Source: Betaproteobacteria bacterium
GTDB taxonomy: Bacteria; Pseudomonadota; Gammaproteobacteria; Burkholderiales; Burkholderiaceae_A
Assembly: GCA_016868305.1 (NCBI GenBank)
Contig: VGHK01000002.1
Location: 1-64,000 of the forward strand
Reading direction: 5' to 3'
Length of the DNA stretch: 64,000 nucleotides
The notes under the pieces were generated by a model that searched no databases, was not told the origin of the DNA, and was given only the letters and a program-made list of their open reading frames with translations. Below are positions 51,617 through 61,482 of the stretch, one piece after another; positions within the stretch are counted from its first letter, which is position 1, and each line of letters starts with the position of its first letter. The position numbers and the translations under genes are program-made.

Positions 51617-51910
51617 CCGCGAATGACGCAGAAAGACCTCTTGAAATTCTCCGTGCCCTCGGGTATCGGTCCAGTGACTGTCTTGCCAGACAAAGTGATG
51701 TGCCCCTTCAGTAGACGCCAGCCAGAGCTGCTGGGTGGGGGCCTGAGCGTTCACAATAATCTTCTGGCCCGCCTCAAACTCAACCTCAACCACAGGCCCA
51801 TGTCGGCCGGTTTCTAGAACAAGGTCATGCCTGCCATTCCAGGTATCTATCTGCGACTCAATCCAGACAAAAGCCGCTTCAATTTTTTCCAGATATTCCG
51901 TTTCGGTCAT
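51584..51910 (-). CDS. cyaY: Iron-sulphur cluster assembly regulator CyaY (bacterial frataxin)
   Basis: CyaY binds iron and modulates the IscS cysteine desulphurase. The 108-residue protein shows MTETEYLEKIEAAFVWIESQID, the acidic iron-binding helix region, DLVLETGRHGPVVEVEFEAGQKIIVNAQAPTQQLWLAS (in part) and DSHWTDTRGHGEFQEVF, with the family Trp residues. The ATG 51908-51910 is chosen because the family begins at this point; the frame is open 12 codons further. It is divergent from lptM-lysA, the usual neighbours in beta- and gammaproteobacteria. Confidence 0.94.
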   Translation of the reverse strand: MTETEYLEKIEAAFVWIESQIDTWNGRHDLVLETGRHGPVVEVEFEAGQKIIVNAQAPTQQLWLASTEGAHHFVWQDSHWTDTRGHGEFQEVFLRHSRLLSGLEALAR

Positions 51911-51951
51911 ACTCCTGCCTTCGGTTTTAGTCTCTATCCCTCTCATTGTCT

Positions 51952-52143
51952 ATGAAGGACGCCAAGGTTTCCGAAAATCCCTCGTCAGTGCCGACGATCT
52001 CGACCCCAACAAAAGGCCTGCGCCTCTTGGCCTGCGGCCTAGGGCTTGTCGTGGCGGTTGGCTGTGGCCAGAAAGGTCCGCTGACACTGCCCGAGCCACC
52101 GGAACAACCGCCCAGTCCTGCCCGCCCCGCGGGGGCACCGTGA
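51952..52143 (+). CDS. lptM: LptM-type small lipoprotein (LPS translocon chaperone, formerly YifL)
   Basis: A 63-residue lipoprotein with a long N-region, a hydrophobic stretch (LLACGLGLVVAVG) and lipobox Cys in AVGCGQKGPLTLPE. The short Cys-Gly-Gln-Lys-Gly-Pro-Leu-x-Leu-Pro motif is that of LptM, which helps LptD mature at the outer membrane. ATG 51952 is used; TTG 51946 would add two residues. The stop overlaps the lysA GTG start. Position beside lysA and cyaY is conserved. Confidence 0.9.
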   Translation: MKDAKVSENPSSVPTISTPTKGLRLLACGLGLVVAVGCGQKGPLTLPEPPEQPPSPARPAGAP

Positions 52144-53471
52144 GCGCTGAAGCAACAGAGGGTTCCTATCCCATGCTGCCGAGCGCCTTCCACTGGAGGG
52201 ACCAGGCGCTGCACTGCGAAGGCGTCTCGCTGGCCTCAATCGCCCAGACCTATGGAACTCCGGTCTATGTCTATTCCGAAACTGCCATCGCCCAAGCCTA
52301 TGCAGGCTTTGCGTCGGTGGATTCCAGCATTCCCCTTCAGGTCTGCTATGCGGTAAAGGCCAACCCCAGCCTAGGCATCATCCGGCTGCTGGCAGGCCTC
52401 GGCGCTGGCTTTGATATCGTCTCTCAGGGCGAGCTTCAACGGGTGCTTACTGCCGGGGGAAATCCCGCGCGGGTGGTCTTCTCGGGGGTGGGCAAGACCG
52501 AAGAGGAGCTGCGGTTCGCGCTAGAGCAGTCGGTTGGCTGCATCAATGTCGAGAGCCTGCATGAACTGCAGCAGCTCGGTGACCTGGCTCTGGCCATGGG
52601 CCTGACCGCACCCGTATCGGTTCGAATCAATCCGGATATCGATGCCCAGACGCATCCCTATATCTCCACAGGACTAAAGGAAAATAAATTTGGTCTGGCG
52701 CTACCCCAGGCACTAGAGGCTTACCGACTGGCGCATTCACACCCGGGCCTTCGCATTACCGGAGTGGACTGCCATATCGGCTCCCAGATCACGAGCCTCG
52801 CACCCTTTCTTGCCGCGACCGACAGGGTCTTGGCCTTTGTGGACTGCCTCGCCGAAGAAGGCATCGTGCTCTCCCACATCGACCTCGGTGGCGGCCTGGG
52901 CATCTGTTACCACGATGAAAATCCACCCACTCCAAGCGCCCTGATGCAGGCGTTAACCAACCAGGTGCGGCAATGGGCAGGCACCCGGGCTAGGCCACTG
53001 CCCAAACTCGTCTTTGAGTTTGGCAGGGCAATAGTGGGGAATGCCGGCCTGCTGGTCACCGCCGTAACGCTCTTAAAGCCCGGTGCACAGGCTTCCGATC
53101 ACAATTTTGCGGTGATGGATGCCGCCATGAATGACCTGATGCGCCCCAGTCTGTATGGTGCCTGGCACGCAGTAATCCCCCTGTCCACGAGGCCCAGCGC
53201 CGGCGCATGCCAGGCCGCATGGGATCTGGTTGGGCCTATTTGTGAGTCAGGTGACTGGCTTGCCAAGGACCGCCCCATGGCCCTAGCCCCAGGAGACCTT
53301 GTGGCATTTGCCTCGGCGGGTGCCTATGGCAGCGCTATGGGGTCTCAGTACAACAGCCGGCCACGACCGCCTGAGGTTCTGGTGCGTGCAAACGGCCAGG
53401 TGTTGCTGCTGCGCCGCCGGGAACGGTTTGAGGACCTTATTCTGACCGAACAGATTCCCGCAGGGCTTTAG
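52140..53471 (+). CDS. lysA: Diaminopimelate decarboxylase LysA
   Basis: LysA decarboxylates meso-diaminopimelate to lysine using PLP. The 443-codon frame has the PLP lysine in VCYAVKANPSLGI, the phosphate-binding SQGELQRVLTAGG, CHIGSQI, HIDLGGGLGI, and EFGRAIVGNAG. The GTG at 52140 overlaps the lptM stop; ATG 52173 (MLPSAFHW) is an alternative that would drop 11 residues and starts at the family's usual point. DAP is also the MurE substrate, so this gene competes with wall synthesis for the same pool. It is convergent with msrQ (4-base overlap). Confidence 0.97.
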   Translation: MSAEATEGSYPMLPSAFHWRDQALHCEGVSLASIAQTYGTPVYVYSETAIAQAYAGFASVDSSIPLQVCYAVKANPSLGIIRLLAGLGAGFDIVSQGELQRVLTAGGNPARVVFSGVGKTEEELRFALEQSVGCINVESLHELQQLGDLALAMGLTAPVSVRINPDIDAQTHPYISTGLKENKFGLALPQALEAYRLAHSHPGLRITGVDCHIGSQITSLAPFLAATDRVLAFVDCLAEEGIVLSHIDLGGGLGICYHDENPPTPSALMQALTNQVRQWAGTRARPLPKLVFEFGRAIVGNAGLLVTAVTLLKPGAQASDHNFAVMDAAMNDLMRPSLYGAWHAVIPLSTRPSAGACQAAWDLVGPICESGDWLAKDRPMALAPGDLVAFASAGAYGSAMGSQYNSRPRPPEVLVRANGQVLLLRRRERFEDLILTEQIPAGL

Positions 53472-54124
53472 CTGTCGGGGGTATGCGGAAACCGGGCGGA
53501 TGCAGAGCCTGCGGAAGATGGGGCTCGCGGCGATTTCGCAGGCGTCGGCAAGGCCTTGAGCAGGGCAATGCCTAGAAAGAGCCCCGCATAAACCACCACC
53601 TCCCCGAAGTCGTTCTTGCCCATCTTGTGCAGAAAGAAGTGGGCCAGGCTAAGGATAACGATCAGGTGGATTGCCCGGTGCAACCGCTTCCAGCGCACCC
53701 CCAGACGCCGCATGGCAATTCTGTTGGAGGTAACCGCCAGCGCAGCCAGCAGAAAAAGACCAATAAGGCCCACAGACACAAACGGGCGCTGTCCGATATC
53801 GTTCCAGACTGCAGCCAATACCAGATCGTGTTCAAACTGCAGAAAGGCAACAAAATGCACAACGGCATAGGCAAAGGTCCATAGCCCCATGGCCCTCCGC
53901 GCTGTCAAAACCTGGCCACCCGCCCATCGCGCCCAGAGCGGCATGGCATAGACCCAGAGCAGCAAGACCAGGCTCACCTGACCGAGACCCCGGATGATCG
54001 CCTCCTGCGGGTTCGGTCCTAGGCCACCCCCCCCAAAAACCTGAACCACCAGAGCCCACCCCGGAAGACTCGCCCAGAGAAACAATGCCCACCACAGACC
54101 ATTCGGAGCGCTGTCGCGGTGCAC
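53468..54124 (-). CDS. msrQ: Haem-binding membrane subunit MsrQ (YedZ)
   Basis: MsrQ is the inner-membrane b-type haem and flavin subunit that feeds electrons to MsrP for periplasmic methionine sulphoxide repair. The 218-residue product has about six membrane segments and conserved His residues in AYAVVHFVAFLQFEHD and in RLHRAIHLIVILSLAHFFLH-type segments (seen as WKRLHRAIHLIV and LAHFFLHKMGKND). A GTG start at 54122-54124. It lies 12 bases downstream of msrP in the canonical msrPQ pair. Confidence 0.92.
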   Translation of the reverse strand: MHRDSAPNGLWWALFLWASLPGWALVVQVFGGGGLGPNPQEAIIRGLGQVSLVLLLWVYAMPLWARWAGGQVLTARRAMGLWTFAYAVVHFVAFLQFEHDLVLAAVWNDIGQRPFVSVGLIGLFLLAALAVTSNRIAMRRLGVRWKRLHRAIHLIVILSLAHFFLHKMGKNDFGEVVVYAGLFLGIALLKALPTPAKSPRAPSSAGSASARFPHTPDS

Positions 54125-54136
54125 CCTGGGGGCACC

Positions 54137-55138
54137 CTAATAAAACCGACGTAGGTCCATACCCGCGTACAAGCCCTCCACGGCCTCGGCATAGCCGTTA
54201 AACATCAAGGTAGGACGCCGAGGCGCGAACAGGCTGTCGTCCCCGATGCGACGTTCGGTTGCCTGAGACCATCGGCGGTGCGGAACCCCAGGGTTCACAT
54301 TGGAATAAAACCCATACTCCTGCGGCGCAGACATATTCCAGCTGCTCTCGGGCTGATTCTCAACAAAAGTGATTCGCACCAGAGATTTGGCGCTCTTAAA
54401 CCCGTACTTCCAAGGCACCACAATGCGTACCGGCCCACCATTTTGCGCCAGCAGGGTCTGGCCGTAGGCGCCCAGGCAGAGCAGTGTCAGGTCGTGGCTC
54501 GCCTCATCAAGGCGCAGACCCTCGCGAAAAGGCCATTCGAGCACATCGGACCGCAGCCCAGGCATCTGCTTAGGATCGGCCAGGCTGGAGAAGGAGACAT
54601 ATTTGGCAGAGCCCAAGGGCTCCACTCTGCGCATCAGGGCCGAGAGCGAGTAGCCTATCCAGGGAATCACCATCGACCAGCCCTCCACGCACCGCAGCCG
54701 ATAGACCCGCTCTTCCAGCGGCGCCATCCGTAACAGGTCTTCCAGGCCCAGGGTCTGCGGCTTGGCCACAAGGCCATCCACGACGAGCGTCCAGGGGTCC
54801 ATGCGCAGTCGCGATGGCGCGAACTTAGCCGGGTCAGACTTCTGAGTACCGAACTCGTAGAAGTTGTTGTAGGTCGTTGCATCCTCAAGCCGGGTCTGCT
54901 TCTCAACATTCGGCCAGCGACCGGGCCTGGCAGAAAGCGGCTTTGGCGGTGTAAGGGGCTTAGCCGATGCGTAGGCCCTGCCACCCCCCCCAAGGCCCGT
55001 AATCCCCGTCAGGCCAGTAAGCCCTGCGATGCCCAGGCGGCCGGCAAAGGCACGGCGAGAGGCCCAAAGGGCTTGGGGGGTTATCTCGCCCACCAGGGGG
55101 AGGCCCAAGAGCCGACGCCGATCGAACCTGTCTGTCAT
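54137..55138 (-). CDS. msrP: Periplasmic methionine sulphoxide reductase catalytic subunit MsrP (YedY)
   Basis: MsrP is a molybdopterin enzyme exported by the Tat system that reduces oxidised methionines in periplasmic proteins. The N-terminus carries an SRRAFAGRLG Tat motif followed by a Gly/Leu-rich hydrophobic stretch; an earlier FDRRRLLG is also Arg-rich. The Mo-ligating Cys is in RLRCVEGWSMVIPW, followed by PFREGLRLDEA and GGPVRIVVPWKYGFKSAKSLV. At 333 residues it is the usual length. It lies upstream of msrQ, 53 bases after ccsA. Confidence 0.94.
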   Translation of the reverse strand: MTDRFDRRRLLGLPLVGEITPQALWASRRAFAGRLGIAGLTGLTGITGLGGGGRAYASAKPLTPPKPLSARPGRWPNVEKQTRLEDATTYNNFYEFGTQKSDPAKFAPSRLRMDPWTLVVDGLVAKPQTLGLEDLLRMAPLEERVYRLRCVEGWSMVIPWIGYSLSALMRRVEPLGSAKYVSFSSLADPKQMPGLRSDVLEWPFREGLRLDEASHDLTLLCLGAYGQTLLAQNGGPVRIVVPWKYGFKSAKSLVRITFVENQPESSWNMSAPQEYGFYSNVNPGVPHRRWSQATERRIGDDSLFAPRRPTLMFNGYAEAVEGLYAGMDLRRFY

Positions 55139-55191
55139 CGAGGGGCTCTGGTTTTCGTGGGCGCGAGGCCTAGCCTAGGACGCATATAAAC

Positions 55192-56514
55192 CTAGAGCTG
55201 GCCGTAGGAGTGCAGGCCGGAGAGGAACATGTTCACCCCCAGGAATGCAAAACCGGTGATCAGCAGACCAATCAGCGACCAGTAGGCGGCAAAATGGCCG
55301 CGAAGACCCTTGACCATGCGCAGGTGCAGCCAGGCGGCATAGTTAAGCCAGACAATTAGGGCCCAGGTTTCCTTGGGGTCCCACTGCCAGTAGGTGCCCC
55401 AGGCCTCTGCCGCCCAGAGGGCGCCAAGAATGGTAGCCACGGTAAAGAAGGCAAAGCCAATGGCAATGGCCCGATACATGACGTCATCAAGCACCTCTAG
55501 GCTTGGCAGTACCTCGGCGATCCGACGTCGCATGGCAATGATGCCGCCCACAAAGACCGCAGAAATGCCAAAGTAGAAGGCCCAGTAGTCAGGCAGCCCC
55601 GAGCGACGAAAGACCAGTGGCTCGGCACAGAGCAAGACCCCCAGAATAAACAAAGGCGCCAGAGACCAGATCGACTGCGCATCGGCCTTCACCTTAATAA
55701 GGTAGGCAAAGCCCACCATGGCTGCAATGGAGAAAGTGCCATAGCCAATGAAATTGGCAGGCACATGGATCTTCATCCACCAGGACTGCAAGGCTGGCAC
55801 CAGCGGCTGGATTTCGTGGGCAGACCGGGTGGCCGAATACCAAAGCAGAAACCCCACCGCTGCAACAATGATGATCGAGACAAAGCCGCCCAGGGTACGG
55901 GTCTGGTAGCGCCGCTCGTAGAAAAGGTAAAAAAGTGCGGTAACCAGGGTGAATAGAATGAAGACCTCGTAGAGGTTGCTCACTGGAATGTAGCCGATGT
56001 CCGGGGAGATCAGGTATGACTCGTACCAGCGCACCAGCAGGCCCGTGAGCCCCATGACCGAGGCCGACCAGGTAAGCACGCTGCCCATCCACAGGGCCGT
56101 TGCCCCCCGCGCAAAAAGCCCTACCCAGTAGGCTGCGCTGGCAATCGCAAAGAAGGCGCACATCCATAAGATCGCCGACTGCGAGGACAGGAAATACTTT
56201 AAGAGAAAGGCCTCCTCGGCCCGGGCAAGGCTACCCTGGTAGGCCGAGATACCAAGCAGCGCAAGCGCCGCCACCCCAATCAGGTAGACCCGCAAGGCTG
56301 GCCAGAGCCAGCCCAGAAAGACGATGCTCGGTACGCAGCACCAGAGAATGGTGAGTTCATAGACATCCATAAACGCGGAGAACCGGGCTGTTGCGTAACC
56401 GGCACCCAGGGCAAGCAAAACCGCAAAGGCCAGATCAACCCAGGAAAGCCTGCCCGCCCCAACGGCATACGACCGTGAATGCGCCAGGTTCTCTGAAATC
56501 GTGGTGGTATTCAT
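55192..56514 (-). CDS. ccsA: Cytochrome c biogenesis protein CcsA/CcsB (ResC, System II haem export)
   Basis: Together with ResB this polytopic protein forms the System II cytochrome c synthase that carries haem across the membrane and ligates it to apocytochrome. The 440-residue product has about ten membrane helices, the Trp-rich WWD haem-handling stretch WGTYWQWDPKETWALIVWLNY, and conserved His residues in LVPALQSWWMKIHVPANF and WLHLRMVKG-type segments. GAGAGG precedes the ATG. It is downstream of resB by 44 bases. Annotated names vary (ccsA, ccsB, resC). Confidence 0.93.
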   Translation of the reverse strand: MNTTTISENLAHSRSYAVGAGRLSWVDLAFAVLLALGAGYATARFSAFMDVYELTILWCCVPSIVFLGWLWPALRVYLIGVAALALLGISAYQGSLARAEEAFLLKYFLSSQSAILWMCAFFAIASAAYWVGLFARGATALWMGSVLTWSASVMGLTGLLVRWYESYLISPDIGYIPVSNLYEVFILFTLVTALFYLFYERRYQTRTLGGFVSIIIVAAVGFLLWYSATRSAHEIQPLVPALQSWWMKIHVPANFIGYGTFSIAAMVGFAYLIKVKADAQSIWSLAPLFILGVLLCAEPLVFRRSGLPDYWAFYFGISAVFVGGIIAMRRRIAEVLPSLEVLDDVMYRAIAIGFAFFTVATILGALWAAEAWGTYWQWDPKETWALIVWLNYAAWLHLRMVKGLRGHFAAYWSLIGLLITGFAFLGVNMFLSGLHSYGQL

Positions 56515-56558
56515 TTTCCTCTCCTGCGCATCGGGCTCTCAAAAAACTGCCACTGGTC

Positions 56559-58709
56559 TTATCGGCCTGCCGCGATTTTCAGGTCTTCAAACTCACGGTC
56601 AAAATCCAGCGACGGCCGCGGGGTGGAAGCCGAGACCCGCACCGCCCGAGGACTGCCTTGGTCGTCATGGCTGATCCAGACCCAGACCCGTCTTTCCGGA
56701 ATATAGAGCATCGCAAATATCCCGAGCACCAGCAAGAGACACCCCAGATAGACAGTGGTCTTACCTGGCGAACGGGTTACCTGAAATACCGATGCCTGAA
56801 TATGCTTATAGTCATTAAGCGACACAAAAATGGGCGCGTCGTACACAAGGCTGTCGCTAAAGGCATTCAGGGCGCGTTGAGTAAATTCGAGGTTCTCATC
56901 AGTGCGCTCTAGGCGCGGAAGGCGGTCTGCCTGACGGGCCAGCTGCCAGGCCTCCCAGAAGGCCCCCGTGAGCAGCCGAACGATCACATCGGCGGCCTTG
57001 TCCCGTTCTGCAAGGGGTACCGTCTGCTCAAGTATGTCGGCCAGGTTCTGAAGGCCGCCTTCGGCAATCGCATCGAGCGCCTTCTGGGCGCTCTGGGCAA
57101 GCGCAGGCACCATGGCAGCAGGGGCCGAAGCCCGGGCAAAGGCCTCGGCTGCCTGGGCCCGCAGCTCAGGCTGGGCAAGCGCCGCCCGTATACGGAGAAA
57201 CTCCTCTATGCCGTCGTTCTGATCTGCGGGAATACGCAGATAGCGAAATGACTCGTCTGGAGAAGATCGCACGCCGGACAGGTAGACCCGAGCACCTTCG
57301 AGTTCCACTGGCAGCATGTAGTTGTGGAACTCCTTGGCCTGGCCTGCGGCATCGCGAATCTTGTAGTTAAAGCTTGGCCCGACGTTTTGCAGCTGCTTTT
57401 CTTTGACAGTATTGGCAGCCGGCGAGACTACCGATGCCACATGCCGCTGAAACCCCTCAGTGGCATCAGCGCCCTCTCCGAGGCTTTCTACATTAATGGG
57501 CTTGAACCCAGAGACCTCCAGGGTGATCGTCTGCTCACCGCTTCGAAGCGGTATCGACTGGCCCACGGCAAGGTCGAGCGGAAGTACTTTTGTGAGAGGC
57601 CCCTGGAAGGGATGGGCCGACAGGTGCAGCTTGGAGCCGCCGTCGTCAAAACTCGACTGGTAGATGGCGATGCCACGATGGATCAGCGGCTTGTTCACCT
57701 CGATTGTCTCTTCCCGCACCTGACCGGTGCCCTTATCGGTAAGCACCACATCGCTTGCAAAAAGCCTTGGCATGCCTGTGTTGTAGTACTCCACGCGAAA
57801 GGCCTTAAGGGCCAGCTCAAAGGGCAGGTCTAGAAGAAAAGAACCATCGGGGTGACTCAGAACCGCAATGTCTGCGGAGAGACCTTCGGGCACTAAGAGA
57901 TTGGCCCGATAACTCGGCGTGGCCTGGGGGAGTCTGGCGGTTTCGGGCACCAAGTCGGACTCGTCCAGCGAGGTCAGTTGTACTGGCGTCTTCTCCCACC
58001 ACCAGGCTGAGGCCCGCATCGGCAGCTCACTATCGATGAGCCCGCCAAGCGATATCACCACAATCGAAAGGTGGGCTGCGATATACCCAAGACGATTGGT
58101 GCTTCCTTTTTTTGCCACCAGCGCCGGCCGGTCTGGCTCTGCGGGTGGCACCTTTACCGAAAAACCTTTGTCCCGTAATGCTGAAGCAACCTGTTCGAGC
58201 CTTGCCTGCGCCTCCGCAGGAGAAGACACCGCAAACTCTGCCCTGTGTCGAAATGCCTGATAGGCCTGCTCCCGCACTGCCATACGCCAGGACCGGGCAT
58301 CGCGCAGCATCTTGGGCGTATTGCGAATCAGACACAGGCTGGTGGAGACTAGCATCAGGGCCATAAAGGCCATGAACCAGCCCGCGTTGTAGACCCGAAA
58401 GATGTCGAAAGCAGAGAATGCCTCTGCCCAGAAGGCACCAAACTGATTGACGTAGTTAATCGGCGGTGCGTTCTGGGGAACGATGGTGCCGATGGCGCTG
58501 GCGATACACAGAACCGAGAGCGCAGAGATGGCAAACCGCATCGAGCTCATGAGCTCCACCACCTCTTTGACCCATCCGGCTCCCTGACGAAGCTCAATAC
58601 CCGTGGTGCGAATGTCTGCCGCGCGGCCTCCCGTGGAGGCAACCAGGTCTTCCTCCAAGAAGTCGGAGGGTTTTACAGGGGACTGGCCTGGGGTCAGCCC
58701 AACGGACAT
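56559..58709 (-). CDS. resB: Cytochrome c biogenesis protein ResB
   Basis: ResB is the other half of the System II cytochrome c maturation complex. The 716-residue protein has three N-terminal membrane segments (ALSVLCIASAIGTIVPQN, MAFMALMLVSTSLCLIRNTP, LGYIAAHLSIVVISLGGLID), a large periplasmic domain, and a C-terminal membrane segment (TTVYLGCLLLVLGIFAMLYIPERRVWVWI, in part) with the family motif PERRVWVWI. ATG 58707-58709 directly follows the cytochrome c4 stop codon TAA, so translation is coupled. Confidence 0.95.
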   Translation of the reverse strand: MSVGLTPGQSPVKPSDFLEEDLVASTGGRAADIRTTGIELRQGAGWVKEVVELMSSMRFAISALSVLCIASAIGTIVPQNAPPINYVNQFGAFWAEAFSAFDIFRVYNAGWFMAFMALMLVSTSLCLIRNTPKMLRDARSWRMAVREQAYQAFRHRAEFAVSSPAEAQARLEQVASALRDKGFSVKVPPAEPDRPALVAKKGSTNRLGYIAAHLSIVVISLGGLIDSELPMRASAWWWEKTPVQLTSLDESDLVPETARLPQATPSYRANLLVPEGLSADIAVLSHPDGSFLLDLPFELALKAFRVEYYNTGMPRLFASDVVLTDKGTGQVREETIEVNKPLIHRGIAIYQSSFDDGGSKLHLSAHPFQGPLTKVLPLDLAVGQSIPLRSGEQTITLEVSGFKPINVESLGEGADATEGFQRHVASVVSPAANTVKEKQLQNVGPSFNYKIRDAAGQAKEFHNYMLPVELEGARVYLSGVRSSPDESFRYLRIPADQNDGIEEFLRIRAALAQPELRAQAAEAFARASAPAAMVPALAQSAQKALDAIAEGGLQNLADILEQTVPLAERDKAADVIVRLLTGAFWEAWQLARQADRLPRLERTDENLEFTQRALNAFSDSLVYDAPIFVSLNDYKHIQASVFQVTRSPGKTTVYLGCLLLVLGIFAMLYIPERRVWVWISHDDQGSPRAVRVSASTPRPSLDFDREFEDLKIAAGR

Positions 58710-59417
58710 TTACCGCAGCCCGGCCACGTACTGAGACACCGCCCGGATATCCCCATCAGACATGCCTGCGGCAATGGCCATCATCTGGCCACTGTTGGCC
58801 CGTTCCTGGGAACGGAAGGCCGTGAGAGTTGCTGCCGTGTAGTCGGCGTGCTGGCCGGACAGACGGGGATACTGGGCTGGAATTCCAGCGCCATTGGGGC
58901 TGTGGCAGCCTACACAGGCAGGAACCCCTTTGGCGGGAATCCCTGCCCGATAGATCTGCTGGCCACGCCCCACCAGAGACTTGTCAGAGGGCAGGGCAGG
59001 GTCAATACGCTGTGACGCGTAGAAGGCGGCGATATTGCGAATATCCTGGTCGGAGAGCATGGTGGCAAAACCCGCCATAACGGCATTGGCCCGCTCAGCC
59101 TGCGTGGCCCCGGGCTTGACCTTAAAGTTATGCAACTGCTTACTCAGATAGTCGGCATGCTGGCCCGCCAAAATAGGATTAGCCGAAATAGCACTATTAC
59201 CGTCTGCGGCATGGCAGGCCGCGCAGACCTGGCCTGCCAGAGCCTGGCCTTTGGCGATATCAGCCTTGGTAATCGGCTTGGCAGGGTCTGCCGCGCTGGC
59301 AGCGCCAAGCCCCAGAACAGTCAGCCCCAGGGCAAGGAAAAAAGCGGATGCTGCGGACCGGGCCGATTCGACCAGACGCATCACAACCGTTAAATGTGTG
59401 TCAGACTTTCTATTCAT
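58710..59417 (-). CDS. Dihaem cytochrome c4
   Basis: A periplasmic electron carrier of 235 residues with an N-terminal hydrophobic signal (AASAFFLALGLTVLGLGAASA, cut before ADPAK) and two haem-binding CxxCH motifs, CAACH and CVGCH, each followed by a Met-containing segment (VMAGFATMLSDQDIRNIAAFYAS and MAIAAGMSDGDIRAVSQYVAG in part). That gives two similar halves as in cytochrome c4, which donates electrons to terminal oxidases. ATG 59415-59417 has GGAG ahead. It is divergent from engB, as in many beta- and gammaproteobacteria. Confidence 0.95.
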   Translation of the reverse strand: MNRKSDTHLTVVMRLVESARSAASAFFLALGLTVLGLGAASAADPAKPITKADIAKGQALAGQVCAACHAADGNSAISANPILAGQHADYLSKQLHNFKVKPGATQAERANAVMAGFATMLSDQDIRNIAAFYASQRIDPALPSDKSLVGRGQQIYRAGIPAKGVPACVGCHSPNGAGIPAQYPRLSGQHADYTAATLTAFRSQERANSGQMMAIAAGMSDGDIRAVSQYVAGLR

Positions 59418-59518
59418 AGATTCTCCGTAAGGCCCTGGACATGCGGCGCACAGTTTGTTTCCCGCCGATATTGAACATTTGGCCATAGTTTAGTGCAAAC
59501 CCGCAGCCTTCTTGCCCA

Positions 59519-60295
59519 TTGTCCAGTCCCCTACCTGACAAAACCCCTACAAGGCTCGTTGCCAAGGTCGCTGCCCAGGTCTCTTTCTTGCAAAGCGCGG
59601 CAAAGGTCGCCCAACTGCCCCGGCCCAATGTGCCGGAAATCGCGATTGCCGGCCGGTCTAATGCCGGAAAGTCCACGGCCCTGAATGTCATCTGCGAACG
59701 CCGACGCATGGCCTTTGCCAGCAAAACCCCGGGGCGTACCCGGCTGATCAACCTGTTTAGCCTCAACTGGCAGAACCGAGAGCTCGGCAGGCTTGTCGAC
59801 CTTCCCGGCTACGGCTATGCGGCGGTCGATGCAGGCACCCTGCGTGCCTGGCAGCACGAACTCAGTCGCTACCTCGCGGCTCGACAGAACCTGTCGGGGC
59901 TCATTCTGGTGACTGACATTCGGCATGCCTTAGGTCCGCTTGATCGGCAGATGCTGGCCTGGTTTGGCCAACGCCAGAGGCCGGTGCATCTGCTCCTGAC
60001 CAAAGCAGACAAGCTCAACCGGGCAGACCAACAGCGGGCGCTGGCCAAGGCTGAAGCTGCCATGGCGGCCGCCGCCCCCGGCTGGGGGCAGCCGGTGACG
60101 GTCTCGCTTTTCTCGGGCTTAAAGAGAATGGGGCGGGACGAGATTCTTGACCGCATCAGCCTCTGGCTTGGCCTAGAGGCATCGGACCCCGAAGAAGAAC
60201 AAAAAAAAGCCGGCAGCAACGCTGCCGGCGATAATGCCTTTGTGAAGGCGCCCGCTCAGGGAGGAGAAGCGGGGGACATGACGCCTGTTGTCTAG
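59519..60295 (+). CDS. engB: Ribosome biogenesis GTPase EngB (YsxC/YihA)
   Basis: EngB is a TrmE-Era-type GTPase needed for 50S assembly and division. The 258-codon frame has G1 GRSNAGKS, G2 TPGRTRLIN, G3 DLPGYGYA and G4 TKADK. It is about 45 residues longer than the E. coli protein: a slightly longer N-terminus and a C-terminal tail of about 35 residues after LWLGLEASD that lacks family features and is read across a strong hairpin. The start is uncertain: TTG 59519 is the first possible codon, with no good ribosome-binding site. It is divergent from cytochrome c4 and followed by hemB. Confidence 0.93.
   Translation: MSSPLPDKTPTRLVAKVAAQVSFLQSAAKVAQLPRPNVPEIAIAGRSNAGKSTALNVICERRRMAFASKTPGRTRLINLFSLNWQNRELGRLVDLPGYGYAAVDAGTLRAWQHELSRYLAARQNLSGLILVTDIRHALGPLDRQMLAWFGQRQRPVHLLLTKADKLNRADQQRALAKAEAAMAAAAPGWGQPVTVSLFSGLKRMGRDEILDRISLWLGLEASDPEEEQKKAGSNAAGDNAFVKAPAQGGEAGDMTPVV
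60201..60229 (-). terminator. Terminator-like hairpin inside the engB 3' end
   Basis: A perfect 9-bp stem GCCGGCAGC/GCTGCCGGC with a 3-base loop (60209-60229) follows eight A on the plus strand (60201-60208). Read on the minus strand it is a classical intrinsic terminator, stem then eight T. On the plus strand no T-run follows. It lies within the engB coding tail. Confidence 0.6.
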
Positions 60296-60332
60296 GACAG
60301 AACATCACAACTCGAATGTTACAGCGTTTTCA

Positions 60333-60362
60333 AAAAAAAGCATCTTTTTTTCATAATTTTTT
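60333..60362 (+). terminator. Weak AT-rich hairpin and T-run after engB
   Basis: AAAAAAAG (60333-60340) pairs with CTTTTTTT (60344-60351) and is followed by six T (60357-60362). The stem has one G-C pair only, so termination of engB transcription here is possible but weak. The tract could instead be an upstream AT element for hemB. Confidence 0.3.
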
Positions 60363-60380
60363 CTAGTGCATCCCCGCGTC

Positions 60381-60406
60381 AGACCATCCCAGACCATCCC
60401 AGACCA
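60381..60406 (+). repeat. Tandem decamer AGACCATCCC upstream of hemB
   Basis: AGACCATCCC occurs at 60381-60390 and 60391-60400, and a partial copy AGACCA follows at 60401-60406, all in the hemB leader region. It may be a protein-binding array or simple slippage. No regulator is known to me for this motif. Confidence 0.6.
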
Positions 60407-60435
60407 ATGGCCGTAAAAACCCAAAAAAATAATAA

Positions 60436-61479
<1,044 letters not shown>

Positions 61480-61482
61480 GCC

